From assembly GCA_026168455.1 (NCBI GenBank), contig CM047425.1, forward strand, positions 4,996,001 to 5,060,000: a DNA stretch of 64,000 bases, given 5' to 3'. The notes under the pieces were generated by a model. It had not been told where the DNA came from. It made no database searches and saw only the letters and a list, made by a program, of their open reading frames with translations. The DNA is from Theocolax elegans. Lineage: Eukaryota > Arthropoda > Insecta > Hymenoptera > Cerocephalidae. A program made the translations under genes and the position numbers. Within the stretch, counting starts at the first letter, position 1. Each line of letters opens with the position of its first letter. Of the stretch, positions 12,089 through 22,972 are shown piece by piece.

Positions 12089-14322
12089 CGTTAACTGCGT
12101 GCCCGGTCAACGATCTCTATCGGAATAAAGTTTCAAATATGTTTTCACCTACGCAACTTTAACTTTTGTGGTTTATAACCGCGACGCACAAAGTACAAAA
12201 ATACAATACAGGAAGGGGATGGTCGCATGAAATGATTGATCAGTTGTTTATTTCGTGCCATCGAATAAACATTTCATCTCTGCATAGAGTCATATAATAA
12301 CTCACCTTTTTCAAGTCTTTCAAGAGAAACTAAATTTAAAGTTTCTTTAATTTTATAATTTAAGAATTTTTGTAACTGATTAGCACCGATATATACAAGT
12401 AAAAAAAGAGTGATTTTAAGATATAATGAGAAAAACATGCGTATGCGTATATCAAATATGAGAAAATACGAGAAGTAATGTATTATATGTTTTATAACAT
12501 GTAATTAAAATTAAATATGTAAAACAGATTTGTATTAATTAAGTATATTTGAATTAAAGGTTTTTGAAACGTCAGCAAATTATAATTTCTATTTATTTTT
12601 ATATCAAAGTTATCAATTTTTCTTGATGTTTATATCTAAACACACACATTAAAATAATATTTTAAAACACATAATTTTTCAAAAAAGTAGAGTAAAAAGT
12701 AAACTATAGTAGAGGAAAAGTACAATTAGCCTTCTCGAATTTAAAACTAAATAAATGGTTGGTAAAAACCGATATATGTTATAATCGTACAAGACACGTA
12801 CCAAACGATCAAAATTTTTCATTTGTTCAATGATATTTTGAAAAAGATTATTGTATTTTCCATCGTGAACAGAGCATAGCTTCTCTATTGTTAATAAAGA
12901 AAAAAATTAACTGCAAATTAATTTACGACGCATAAATTAAACGGAAATTTGTAACTAAAAATAATACCTTTAACAAAATATATATATATATATTTTTTGA
13001 AAAAAGTAATGAATATACGATACAATTAATTTGTTCATGATATAATAAAATATTTTTATAAATATCTGTATTTATACAATTATCTTAAATAACGATTCTC
13101 ATTTAATGATTATGTTCAAAATAATAACATCCTATTCGTCATAGTAGAAAAAGAAAAAGTTTTACCATAATATTAATGACGGGTATACGAAAAATTGCTC
13201 GGATGAAAGGGTTAAACTTATAGGAACTAACGACAAATTGATGGATGATGTATAATAATAACTCCCTTGTTATCCGATAAAAAAGGAAAGTTTTATCTTT
13301 GATCTATCACAATTATTTCTATATACTTTGTTGAGGAAATTAATATCGAGTTATAACCAAGTATTTTTATCGTCTCGTTACATTCATAATTTCTCCGTAT
13401 ATTGCCATGTCTTTCTTCCTATGCTATATAAAGACACTGTTGTAATATGCGATACACAATTACCATAATAATATACAACAATTAAACTTAAAAGCGAATT
13501 GTGGAAATAAAATTAAGTAATTTTTAAAGGGATAACTCTGGATTAAAATTTTAAAAAAATTTCTAAAATGGTATTTTTGTAAAAAAATTTTAGTTTATTT
13601 ATATGTACTTAACATAAATTTTTTTATAGTTTTAAAAACAAGAAATAAAAATAATCCATTTAAAAGGACCAGAATTCAAAAATATTGCAAATAAATAATT
13701 TATTTTCAAAATGATTGCAAACAGTTCAAAAGTTAAAACATGTAGCAGGCATTTTGTAAGTATTAAAAATTAGAAATAAATAATTTTTAAATAAACAGTC
13801 TAAAAATTTTTTTATAATATAATTGGATTCAAAATATTACTGTTAATATTTTAGCCCTTGTGATGGAGTGATTTTTGAGGTAAGTATATATCCTGCGGTT
13901 AGTTCATGATGCTTTTAAAATCTGGAAACCGGAAGTCACAATTAATTAAAAAAAATTGTATTATAAATAAATTAACTAAAAATTGTTTGTTAATCGATAT
14001 AACGTGATTTGTTTTAAAAAATTAGGGGATAAATTGAGTCATTGTACACAAAATTATTAGTAAATAATATAAGAAATTATATTTTTGTTTTAATTTAAAC
14101 CTAATTTAGTTCCCTTAACATATATGTAATAAAATAATATTTAATATCAATAAATAAATATTTATTTAATTACATTTCCTTCAATTTTATTAAATATATT
14201 TAAATATTCTATTAAAATCGTCTATTCTGATATATTATTAATATGATTTTAATGAGTATCATTTGGTGAATAAAGGTAAACAACAAGTTAGAAATTATTA
14301 GTTTAATATGCGTAAAAAAATG
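12089..14322. other. AT-rich spacer between receptor genes, left part
   Basis: No gene was recognised in this spacer. It should hold the promoter of the receptor starting at 12088, but I see no clear core promoter motif. Plus-strand sequence is dominated by A/T homopolymer runs. Confidence 0.5.
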
Positions 14323-16184
14323 TTGTATATATTTTCAAGAATATTTCATATAATATGTATATTACGAAAAAAATATGAATATTGCACTTATGTAATATAT
14401 AAATTATTATCTTTGTTTGGTAAAAATTAATTAATTAATCTCTCACCATGTTTCGTATAATAACACCAAGAGTAAGAATAATGCGATAAATATACTCACG
14501 ACACTTAATGTTATAACTTAAAAAAATATACTATCATACAAGCTTTATGAACTTTCCAATGTTTGCAGTAAGAAGAAATAGGATACAGCTGCATTTATGA
14601 TCTAAGAAAGAATATTTTAATAGGTAAAATAAATTAAGTAATGTAAATAAAATATTTCATTTATAAGTCAATTAATTATTAATAATATTATATGCTTAAC
14701 ATTCTGATCTATCATTTTTTAAAATTTGAATTATTTATTTTAAAACAATTAATTTATTGAATTAAGAAAATTGATTAATATTTTAAAAAGTGATAGTTTG
14801 CGTCTGTAGTTTTATCAAAATGGATATTTTCGTTACAAGCTCATTTAAAAATCAACACTTTCACGCTTGTATCGAAAAGTACTATATTCCCGCAGTGGGT
14901 GTAAATTGAGTGGATCTCGCCCACAAAATATTCATTTTACACCCACTGGAATATTATAGTAATTTCACGCTAAATGGACACTTATCAAACCTGAAAATCG
15001 GGTCGAAAGTGGCATGTATCTCCCGCAAACATAAATGCGGAACGTGAATAAAAATTGAGAAATAATAAGAGATAGGTATACATGCATCAGGGTATACAAT
15101 TTAAAAAACGTATTGGGTCCTTTCTCGAGTTCTAAAAATGTCCAATTGAAATTTGGAGTACCATGTGAAACGTGGGACAAAAGTAGATTTATTCGTAGCG
15201 TGATTACTGCTTTCGCGAAAACATTTTGTATATATTTTCAAGAATATTTCATATAATATGTATATTACGAAAAAAATATGAATATTGCACTTATGTAATA
15301 TATAAATTATTATCTTTGTTTGGTAAAAATTAATTAATTAATCTCTCACCATGTTTCGTATAATAACACCAAGAGTAAGAATAATGCGATAAATATACTC
15401 ACGACACTTAATGTTATAACTTAAAAAAATATACTATCATACAAGCTTTATGAACTTTCCAATGTTTGCAGTAAGAAGAAATAGGATACAGCTGCATTTA
15501 TGATCTAAGAAAGAATATTTTAATAGGTAAAATAAATTAAGTAATGTAAATAAAATATTTCATTTATAAGTCAATTAATTATTAATAATATTAAAACCGA
15601 CACGGTGGCGGAGTGGCGGAGACGCACCTCGGCCGGTCACGGAATATGCTTAACATTCTGATCTATCATTTTTAAAATTTGAATTATTTATTTTAAAACA
15701 ATTAATTTATTGAATTAAGAAAATTGATTAATATTTTAAAAAGTGATAGTTTGCGTCTGTAGTTTTATCAAAATGGATATTTTCGTTACAAGCTCATTTA
15801 AAAATCAACACTTTCACGCTTGTATCGAAAAGTACTATATTCCCGCAGTGGGTGTAAATTGAGTGGATCTCGCCCACAAAATATTCATTTTACACCCACT
15901 GGAATATTATAGTAATTTCACGCTAAAATGGACACTTATCAAACCTGAAAATCGGGTCGAAAGTGGCATGTATCTCCCGCAAACATAAATGCGGAACGTG
16001 AATAAAAATTGAGAAATAATAAGAGATGAGGTATACATGCATCAGGGTATACAATTTAAAAAACGTATTGGGTCCTTTTCTCGAGTTCTAAAAATGTCCA
16101 ATTGAAATTTGGAGTACCATGTGAAACGTGGGACAAAAGTAGATTTATTCGTAGCGTGATTACTGCTTTCGCGAAAACATTTTT
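14323..16184. repeat. Tandem direct duplication of a ~0.9-kb non-coding unit
   Basis: Copy 1 (14323-15225) and copy 2 (15226-16184) are almost identical over their length, from TTGTATATATTTTCAAGAAT to GCTTTCGCGAAAACATTT. They differ by a few single-base indels and by a 51-bp insertion in copy 2. The unit contains a short inverted repeat (CAGTGGGTGTAAA ... TTTACACCCACTG) and no convincing reading frame. The near identity implies a recent event, or a tandem misassembly. Confidence 0.85.
15594..15644 (+). other. 51-bp GC-rich insertion with tRNA A-box-like core
   Basis: This segment is present in copy 2 of the duplication and absent at the matching point of copy 1. It is far richer in G and C than its surroundings. 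TGGCGGAGTGG fits the pattern of the RNA polymerase III A box found in tRNA-Ser/Leu D-arms. I see no B box, so it is not a functional tRNA. It could be a SINE head fragment or a tRNA-derived insert. Confidence 0.45.
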
Positions 16185-16770
16185 CCCTCGCGTGATTAGT
16201 GTCTTCGCTCGTATACAGTAAACGCGCACCCTCACGAAAAATCTCGTTCGAACAGTAAACCCACCCTGCGGTAAAAATTACGCACTGGAAAAATTTTTGC
16301 TAGATTAAAAACGAAAATTCTATGATAAGTCATTACAGATATTGTTAACCATCTTACAATATTTATAGTACTTCTATAGTTATAATAGATAAATCTGTTT
16401 GGCACACAATCCGTAATCATTATAACACTGCTTTTAAAATGTAGTAGCATAACCATACCCACCAAAAATTGTTTATCCAGTCAATTGCGATATTGCTATT
16501 AATATTGAGTACGTTTTTAACGTATTTTTATAGCATTTAATATATTTTAAAAAGTCATTACGTTACTTAAACATGATTGATACAATTTACAGGTGTCAAT
16601 CAAATTAGACCAAAGGATGTAACGAATTGCGCAGTATAAAATTTAAAGGAGCTTCGTACAATTTTTTAACAAATTCATGTTAAATAAAAGGCGCGAAAAC
16701 CATATCTAGAGCTAAGCATTCCCTCGATTTTTACTTATATATTTCGTTCAAATCCTGTCATAATAGTTAT

Positions 16771-17105
16771 TTGTGCAACAAGGGCGTAATGGGAGTTTTT
16801 ACGCACGAGTTATGATCATGCTGCACGAGGGTCAGCGAAGTCAGCCCAAGTGTTCGCTGATCATAAGAGTGTGTAAAAACTACGCCCGAGTTGCACACAT
16901 CATTTTTTCTAATTCTGTGCGTAAAATTTTACTTTGTCTTATAATTTTAGTGCATAAAGTGAAACTTTTTTTTACATTATGTGTAAAGTGCCAATTTTTT
17001 CATGTTACGCATTACTCTAATTTATGCATAATGTAAAAAAAGTTTCACTTTATGCACAAAAAATTATAAGACAAAGCGAATTTTACGCACAGAATTAGAA
17101 AAATG
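16771..17105. repeat. Two adjacent palindromes
   Basis: The first (about 16771-16900) pairs GTGCAACAAGGGCGTAAT with its diverged complement near 16875-16897 and has a GTTTTTACGCAC / GTGTGTAAAAAC inner pair. The second (about 16902-17105) pairs AATTCTGTGCGTAAAATTTT with the complement near 17080 and AAAGTGAAACTTTTTTT with its complement near 17040. These are probably two nested or neighbouring MITEs. Confidence 0.6.
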
Positions 17106-17562
17106 TATTTGTGAATGTAACAAACTATATAAGACTAGTTTGACTGGCTTGAATAGCAAAAGTTGCATCAAAGTTGACATTATTTTCGCATTTTTTTGAG
17201 TAAAATAAACGGTGAAAATAATGTGGTCATCAAATTAGCTGACACGAATATTTTAATAATAACATTGAATAATATTGTGTATTTTGATAAAAAATTTGAA
17301 AATTTATTTACAATTTAGAACTGGCAACAGTAGCAGATCCATCAACGACAGTAAAATTTATGTAGCAGTTTGCCTTGTTCCGCATTATCTGCTTTTCATA
17401 TACTTTTAGTGTTTCCATCTATACATCAGCTTTTTATAAAAAAAAAGAGACAAAAGTAAACCTTTTTTAATATTAAGATTTAATTTGATATGCAGAAACT
17501 ACAGAAATAATATAAGAATTTGTCAAATGTACGCAACAAAAAGAAATAAATTAAAAAAAACG

Positions 17563-17954
17563 ATAAGGGGGTTCCATACTCAATTTTTGATGATTAATTA
17601 ATAAAAAAGTAGAACAGTATGTGAAAAAATAAGAGAAGAGGCGCCTTCGTTTATTGACAATCTAACTGTGTACTGAATTTTAGATTAAAATATTATTGCG
17701 TTTTCGAGAAAAGTCTTACCAAAAATATCAAATCTTTCTACCTCGTTGAGGTTCGGTTCACATTTTTGGTAAGACTTTTCTCAAAAACGCAATATAATTT
17801 TAATCTGAAATTCAGCACACAGTTAGATTATTAATAAACGAAGGCGCCTCTTCTCTTATTTTTTCATATACTGTTTTATTTACAAATTTATTACTGATAA
17901 TCACGATTGCCGATAAGGTAGGGAGGATAAATATTGACTATGGCACCCCGTTAA
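17563..17954. mobile_element. Palindromic MITE (family A)
   Basis: Ends are AAGGGGGTTCCATACTCAA on the left and, on the complement, TTAACGGGGTGCCATAGTCA on the right. The long arms (AGAGAAGAGGCGCCTTCGTT and its complement near 17840) are nearly perfect and meet near 17740. Conserved inner motifs are TTTTCGAGAAAAGTCTTACC and the complementary GGTAAGACTTTTCTC. It is related to the elements at 2499-3053 and 9321-9500. Confidence 0.75.
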
Positions 17955-18187
17955 AAAAGATAACAAAGCTCCTTGTTACATAATCACCGAAACTTACCTC
18001 ATGATTGACAATAACCTTGTGCAAAAAAGGCCCACAAATTTGTAATTATTTATAACCTTAATTTCTTTAATTCGTAATAAATTTTATATTTATACATAAA
18101 CAGTAGTTTTTTAAATAAAATATATAATCATAAATTTAATTTGTACAATTTAAATTCTATTTATATAGATAATAGTAAAATTTAGTA

Positions 18188-21100
18188 TTACGTTATTTTT
18201 ATTATACAATTTCGGGATCCGATAAGACCAAAGTATGAGTACAGGTTTTTATTTATCTTCTCAAATCATCAGGGCCCACCGTTATACAGCATATTAAGGG
18301 CCTATCCTGGGATCCCTATCAGGGTCTTACGTTAAAACTTGGCTAGCCCTAACTAGCTATTTTCCGATAGATCGCGAAAGTTAAGCAGCGTGCGTATAAA
18401 AATCAGGTAAGCCAATCCGATTAAAATTGAAATAAATATATCAGGGGACTATAGCGATCTCAGCAAGCAGGGGGGCTTTCCCCCCTAGTTCTATATTAAA
18501 ATAAATTGACTTATAAATTTTGCTAAAACTCATTAATAAATACAATTAAAAGAGATATACCTTCAAAAACATATCCATTGATATTAAAAAATAATTGTAG
18601 GATCGTAAATCCATAGGTTTTTGCATCAACAGCGAAAGCACGTCTCTCATAATTTTTTTGTTTCCCGAACCTGGCCAATGGCAATCGTAAATCGATTGGA
18701 TTGTCTTTTCACTCTGGAAAAAGGTTTTAAGGTAGATTACTCACAGTAAGAAAGTAACAAATAAAATTATAAATCTTACTTCGATATCTATGATGCTACC
18801 GCAATAAGCGTACGTGAATGCTTGTAAAAATTTCGTGGCGAAGGTGAAAATCATAACGGATTGCCAGAAGGATAACTTAATGGTCATCTGAAAGTTCGCA
18901 AAGAAATAAATATATATATATAATTCGACGTGCAATCTTATTCTTTAAAAAATTATAAATAAATGGCAAAATAAACACATGTTTACGATGATAAATTTAA
19001 AAAACAATAATGTACCTTAGACATTTTGTATATGTATTCGCAAAGAACTACCGAAATGGTGATGTAAAGCCAAATGACGATGAATCCAAAAACCCTTTGT
19101 ATGTGATCTCTGCATCTCATTAGCATCACGTGTTTTTCAAGGCAAAAACGTATATCTTTTGAATACTCAATTCCCGGTCGTAGTTGACTAAATTTCAAAG
19201 CGAGAACTCTCAGTTGTCCACAGATTTGAAATACCCAGAGACCAAATGCCGTGTCCGTTCCACAGCCAATGCAAAAGAAGAAAAATGCAAGAGCCGCCTC
19301 GTAAGTGTAAATCAGGTAATAGACGCTTCCTCCAGGTTCGAAACTGAACGGATATTTTCCTGGATAGACCAATAATGACTTCCTGTACAAAAATCGTATC
19401 GTACGTATATATTAACATTTTTTATATTTATTTTCACGAGCAGTCACCTTCTTATACTTATGGAAGATTAAACATTTTGCTTATAGAAATATACTTACTA
19501 TAAGAGGATTCGGCCTTTCCCAAATTAATTTGATTAAAACTGTGAAATATGATTCTTTCATCCAAATAAAAAGACACGTGTTTTTAAGTTATGTCCAAGG
19601 GGATTAAAAACCAAAGGGAAAAACGATTGTGTTAAATGAAGTAATTTGTGTACTATTCAACTTACAATTATCTGAAAACTGACATTAAAGTTATGTCATT
19701 TCAATTCTGATGTATTCGAACGATTAAAAAATTATCTTGAATCTACAAATAGTTATAAATTTACGTTAGTTTCTAAAAACGTTTGCATTTTTATTCTCGT
19801 TTTTTAACATTTCTTACATTACTTTTGAGCCGTTTCAACTATTTTAGCAAATAAAAATTAATATTAAAGTTTTCTACTTGAACTTTATTTTCGGTTTTTA
19901 TTTGAGATTAAAAGTTATTAAAAACTCGAGTTAATTTTATTTTCCTACGACCCCTTTTCTTTCGGATTTATTCAAAAAGGTTCAATAACTTCATCAATAG
20001 AAATCCGTGAGACAAAACCCTGAGGTACGGATCTTTCTATTTGGGTCAAATAATTCCTGTTCCACAGTTTCAAACCAATTTGTTTCATTATTAGAGATTT
20101 TTTTTAATTGAATTAAAAATGTAGGATACACTTCCAGAATTAATCGTTAATTATAATATTAAGCAAACAATAATAAATATTCATAATAAAAACTTTTCTT
20201 TTGCATATAATAACAAATTTATTTATAATAATTGATTAGAAACGTTATAGAGGTTTTAAGTTATGTCCAAGGGATTAAAAAACCAAAGGGAAAAACGATT
20301 GTGTTAAATGAAGTAATTTGTGTACTATTCAACTTACAATTATCTGAAAACTGACATTAAAGTTATGTCATTTCAATTCTGATGTATTCGAACGATTAAA
20401 AAATTATCTTGAATCTACAAATAGTTATAAATTTACGTTAGTTTCTAAAAACGTTTGCATTTTTATTCTCGTTTTTTAACATTTCTTACATTACTTTTGA
20501 GCCGTTTCAACTATTTTAGCAAATAAAAATTAATATTAAAGTTTTCTACTTGAACTTTATTTTCGGTTTTTATTTGAGATTAAAAGTTATTAAAAACTCG
20601 AGTTAATTTTATTTTCCTACGACCCCTTTTCTTTCGGATTTATTCAAAAAGGTTCAATAACTTCATCAATAGAAATCCGTGAGACAAAACCCTGAGGTAC
20701 GGATCTTTCTATTTGGGTCAAATAATTCCTGTTCCACAGTTTCAAACCAATTTGTTTCATTATTAGAGATTTTTTTTAATTGAATTAAAAATGTAGGATA
20801 CACTTCCAGAATTAATCGTTAATTATAATATTAAGCAAACAATAATAAATATTCATAATAAAAACTTTTCTTTTGCATATAATAACAAATTTATTTATAA
20901 TAATTGATTAGAAACGTTATAGAAACGTTTATATGTTCCGATTGTCTAAAATTTTTTAAAAACGTAAATCGTACGTATTTATATATCTACGAGATGAAAT
21001 TTTTAATTTGTAAGTATAATATAAAAATTAAATTTAACTATATATAAATGATAAAAAAATAATGTAATTATTAATTTTGTTTAATATTATATGATATTTA

Positions 21101-22236
21101 AAAAAATACGTGTGCAAAGTTTTTATAAAATTATATAATATCTGATGAATTTTCGCTTTGATTGCAATGCATAGGAACCTTAGACTATATATATATATAT
21201 TTACACGTAGCACCTTTTTAGATCAAATTGATCGTTTTATTCTTTCATATTGCATTTAACATCGTTCTGAAAATCCATCCGGTTATCTTTACCAGGACAA
21301 GGTTTGCACAAGAAAATTGACGTTAGAAAACTAGAGTTTCTTGCCTTTCAGTGAACATAAAAATGAGGGGAATCACAGCGAAGAGCGAGAAAGCCATTGC
21401 CAGCGCAATGACCATCGTATAGTAAACGCCAGTGAAAATTGAAAGCCTCTGAAGTAAAATTGATTCGGAGCCAAAGATCCTTAGGTCTTCTTCGAAACTT
21501 TTTCCGAGACATTCGTTCAGATCCAATAGACGATCGTGATGTACCACGAAAAATATCACCTATATAATGCATTTTTTCTTTGTAAATTATAATATGTTTT
21601 TAATGCAAAATAAATGTTTTAATTCTCATTTAAATAGTATGTACATATTGTAAATTATTTGTAATTGATTTCTAAAACGTTATAAGTGAATTTTTTTTAT
21701 TAATATGCAAGACATTTTCTATTCAAGACATACAATTTTTTAAATCGCTTTTTCATTCTACGATTTGTAAGGGTAAAAACAAATGAATTAAATCGATTTA
21801 AAAATTGACCAATTATAAAGTCACTCAAGGTGATTATAGAATGATCTATAGTTACACAACAACAATAACATAACTCTAAACGTAATTATAATAATTAAAT
21901 TCGAGCCTAGTTTCGTCAATTTAGAAACCAAGTCGAACTTTACAATATTAATAAGCAAACCAATTAATAAATAGAAGCCCGAGCCACCTTCATCAACAGT
22001 GTCCATATACTGATGCACCAGCTAAAACTTCGTGTGAGTCGATCAACGTCAGTGATATGATCGAAACAATAATTTAAAGCGGTAAAATTGAGCCAAACGA
22101 GGGAGAGTCCCACAAAAATCGAAAGAAAACGATAACCCCATGTTGGTTTTGCTTTTGGCCAGAGACCCACTGGTAAAAGTAAAAGCCGCGTGTTTCTCGC
22201 GTATCTTCTATACTTTGTCAATTCCTGGCTGCTCAT
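18188..22236 (-). CDS. Odorant receptor, six exons with a GC-AG intron (386 aa)
   Basis: Third odorant receptor (7tm_6) of the array. Exons: 22236-21988, 21559-21345, 19382-19016, 18887-18780, 18713-18561 and, less surely, 18256-18188. Exon 2 can be joined to exon 3 only through a GC donor (GAAAG/GCAAGAA), which restores the frame as TERKSLLVYPGKYPFSFEPG. In the sister genes this intron lies about 47 nt further on, after the EPG codons. Other marks are PVGLWP, KSFEEDLR, CGQLRVLALKFSQL, RVFGF, WPGSGNKKIMRDVL and the last-helix YSYFGL. The final exon is supported by phase and by alignment with SVSYFFL but has a weak acceptor. Intron 2 (2 kb) contains a tandem duplication and intron 5 a 5S-like fragment. 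The product is 386 residues, more diverged from the other two receptors. Confidence 0.78.
18366..18394 (+). other. 5S rRNA-like fragment in receptor intron 5
   Basis: GAAAGTTAAGCAGCGT closely matches the internal control region (A box) of eukaryotic 5S rRNA, which reads about CCGAAGTTAAGCAGCGTCGG. It is preceded by GATAGATCG in place of the usual GATCA. The sequence beyond does not follow 5S rRNA, so this is a fragment or the head of a 5S-derived SINE, not a gene. Confidence 0.5.
19582..20923. repeat. Tandem duplication of a 672-bp unit inside receptor intron 2
   Basis: Copy 1 (19582-20253) and copy 2 (20254-20923) run from TTTTAAGTTATGTCCAAGG to GATTAGAAACGTTATAGA with only a couple of homopolymer differences near the start. 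There is no coding capacity. It lies entirely in the intron between exons 2 and 3 of the 18.2-22.2 kb receptor gene and roughly doubles the intron. Either very recent or an assembly artefact. Confidence 0.9.
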
Positions 22237-22972
22237 CGCTTGGCGCTTATGGACGGGCTAACGGCCTCAGCCCAAATCGATCCACGTAATGCAGGAAAAT
22301 TGCTCGTTTATCCTCGAGCATAGGAGAATGACCGAGCATTTCCATTATTTATTCACATGACCACGTACTTGTCTTTCGCTTGTTGATCAAATCATTTTCG
22401 ACTCTATTTTTCATCTACTAAAAACGTACCATTTCTTAATGTGTATAATTATTGCGGTCTATACTGTATAATCTTCCAAAGAGCGGAAAAGTAGTTTCAC
22501 CATTGTGCTTCGTATTCGAGCTGCGTATCTTCTTAGACTTGTATAAAGCTATGTGAAATTTTATGAATGTGAAAATGAAAATGTTAATCCGAGTATCTCA
22601 ATAAAATTATTATTTAATTAATTAAAAGACTTCGTACAATAAGTTAATATAATTGTATATAAATTTAGAGATTACTTTTACTAACACATAATGTACCTAT
22701 ATAGTTTTGTACAATATGATACTTTCTACAACAATAACATCTATGAGCAATAGCTCATTATTTACGGTAAGGCACGTTCAGTTTCTTTTTAGTAATTCTA
22801 AATAAATTAACATTAAATAAATTATCATTGTAAATATATGTATAAGTATGCGCGTGTTTAGAATTAGGACTAGCTTGATTATCCAAGCTTCGCATGAACA
22901 TAATTCAGTTTGTAAAAAACTATCGCGTTAATTTTATTAAATACTTTCATGATAAGAGAGCTTGTCTTATAG
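22237..22972. other. Parvin 3' flank and upstream region of a receptor gene
   Basis: The minus-strand AATAAA at 22938-22933 lies about 35 nt after the parvin stop and is a plausible polyadenylation signal. The rest must also contain the promoter of the receptor gene starting at 22236. I saw no convincing core promoter motif. A GC-richer patch directly upstream of the receptor ATG (22240-22330) is the only compositional feature. Confidence 0.5.

Noticed and set aside
15594..15644. Functional tRNA gene
   Set aside because: Only an A-box-like core is present. There is no B box, acceptor-stem pairing or T-arm.
16232..16465. Minus-strand 77-residue frame
   Set aside because: It has no family resemblance, lies in repeat-rich spacer next to the tandem duplication, and shows no splice signals.
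17300..17430. Alternative last exon for the 18.2-22.2 kb receptor (MRNKANCYINFTVV)
   Set aside because: It aligns less well with the SVSYF-type C-terminus than the exon at 18256-18188, and is further away.
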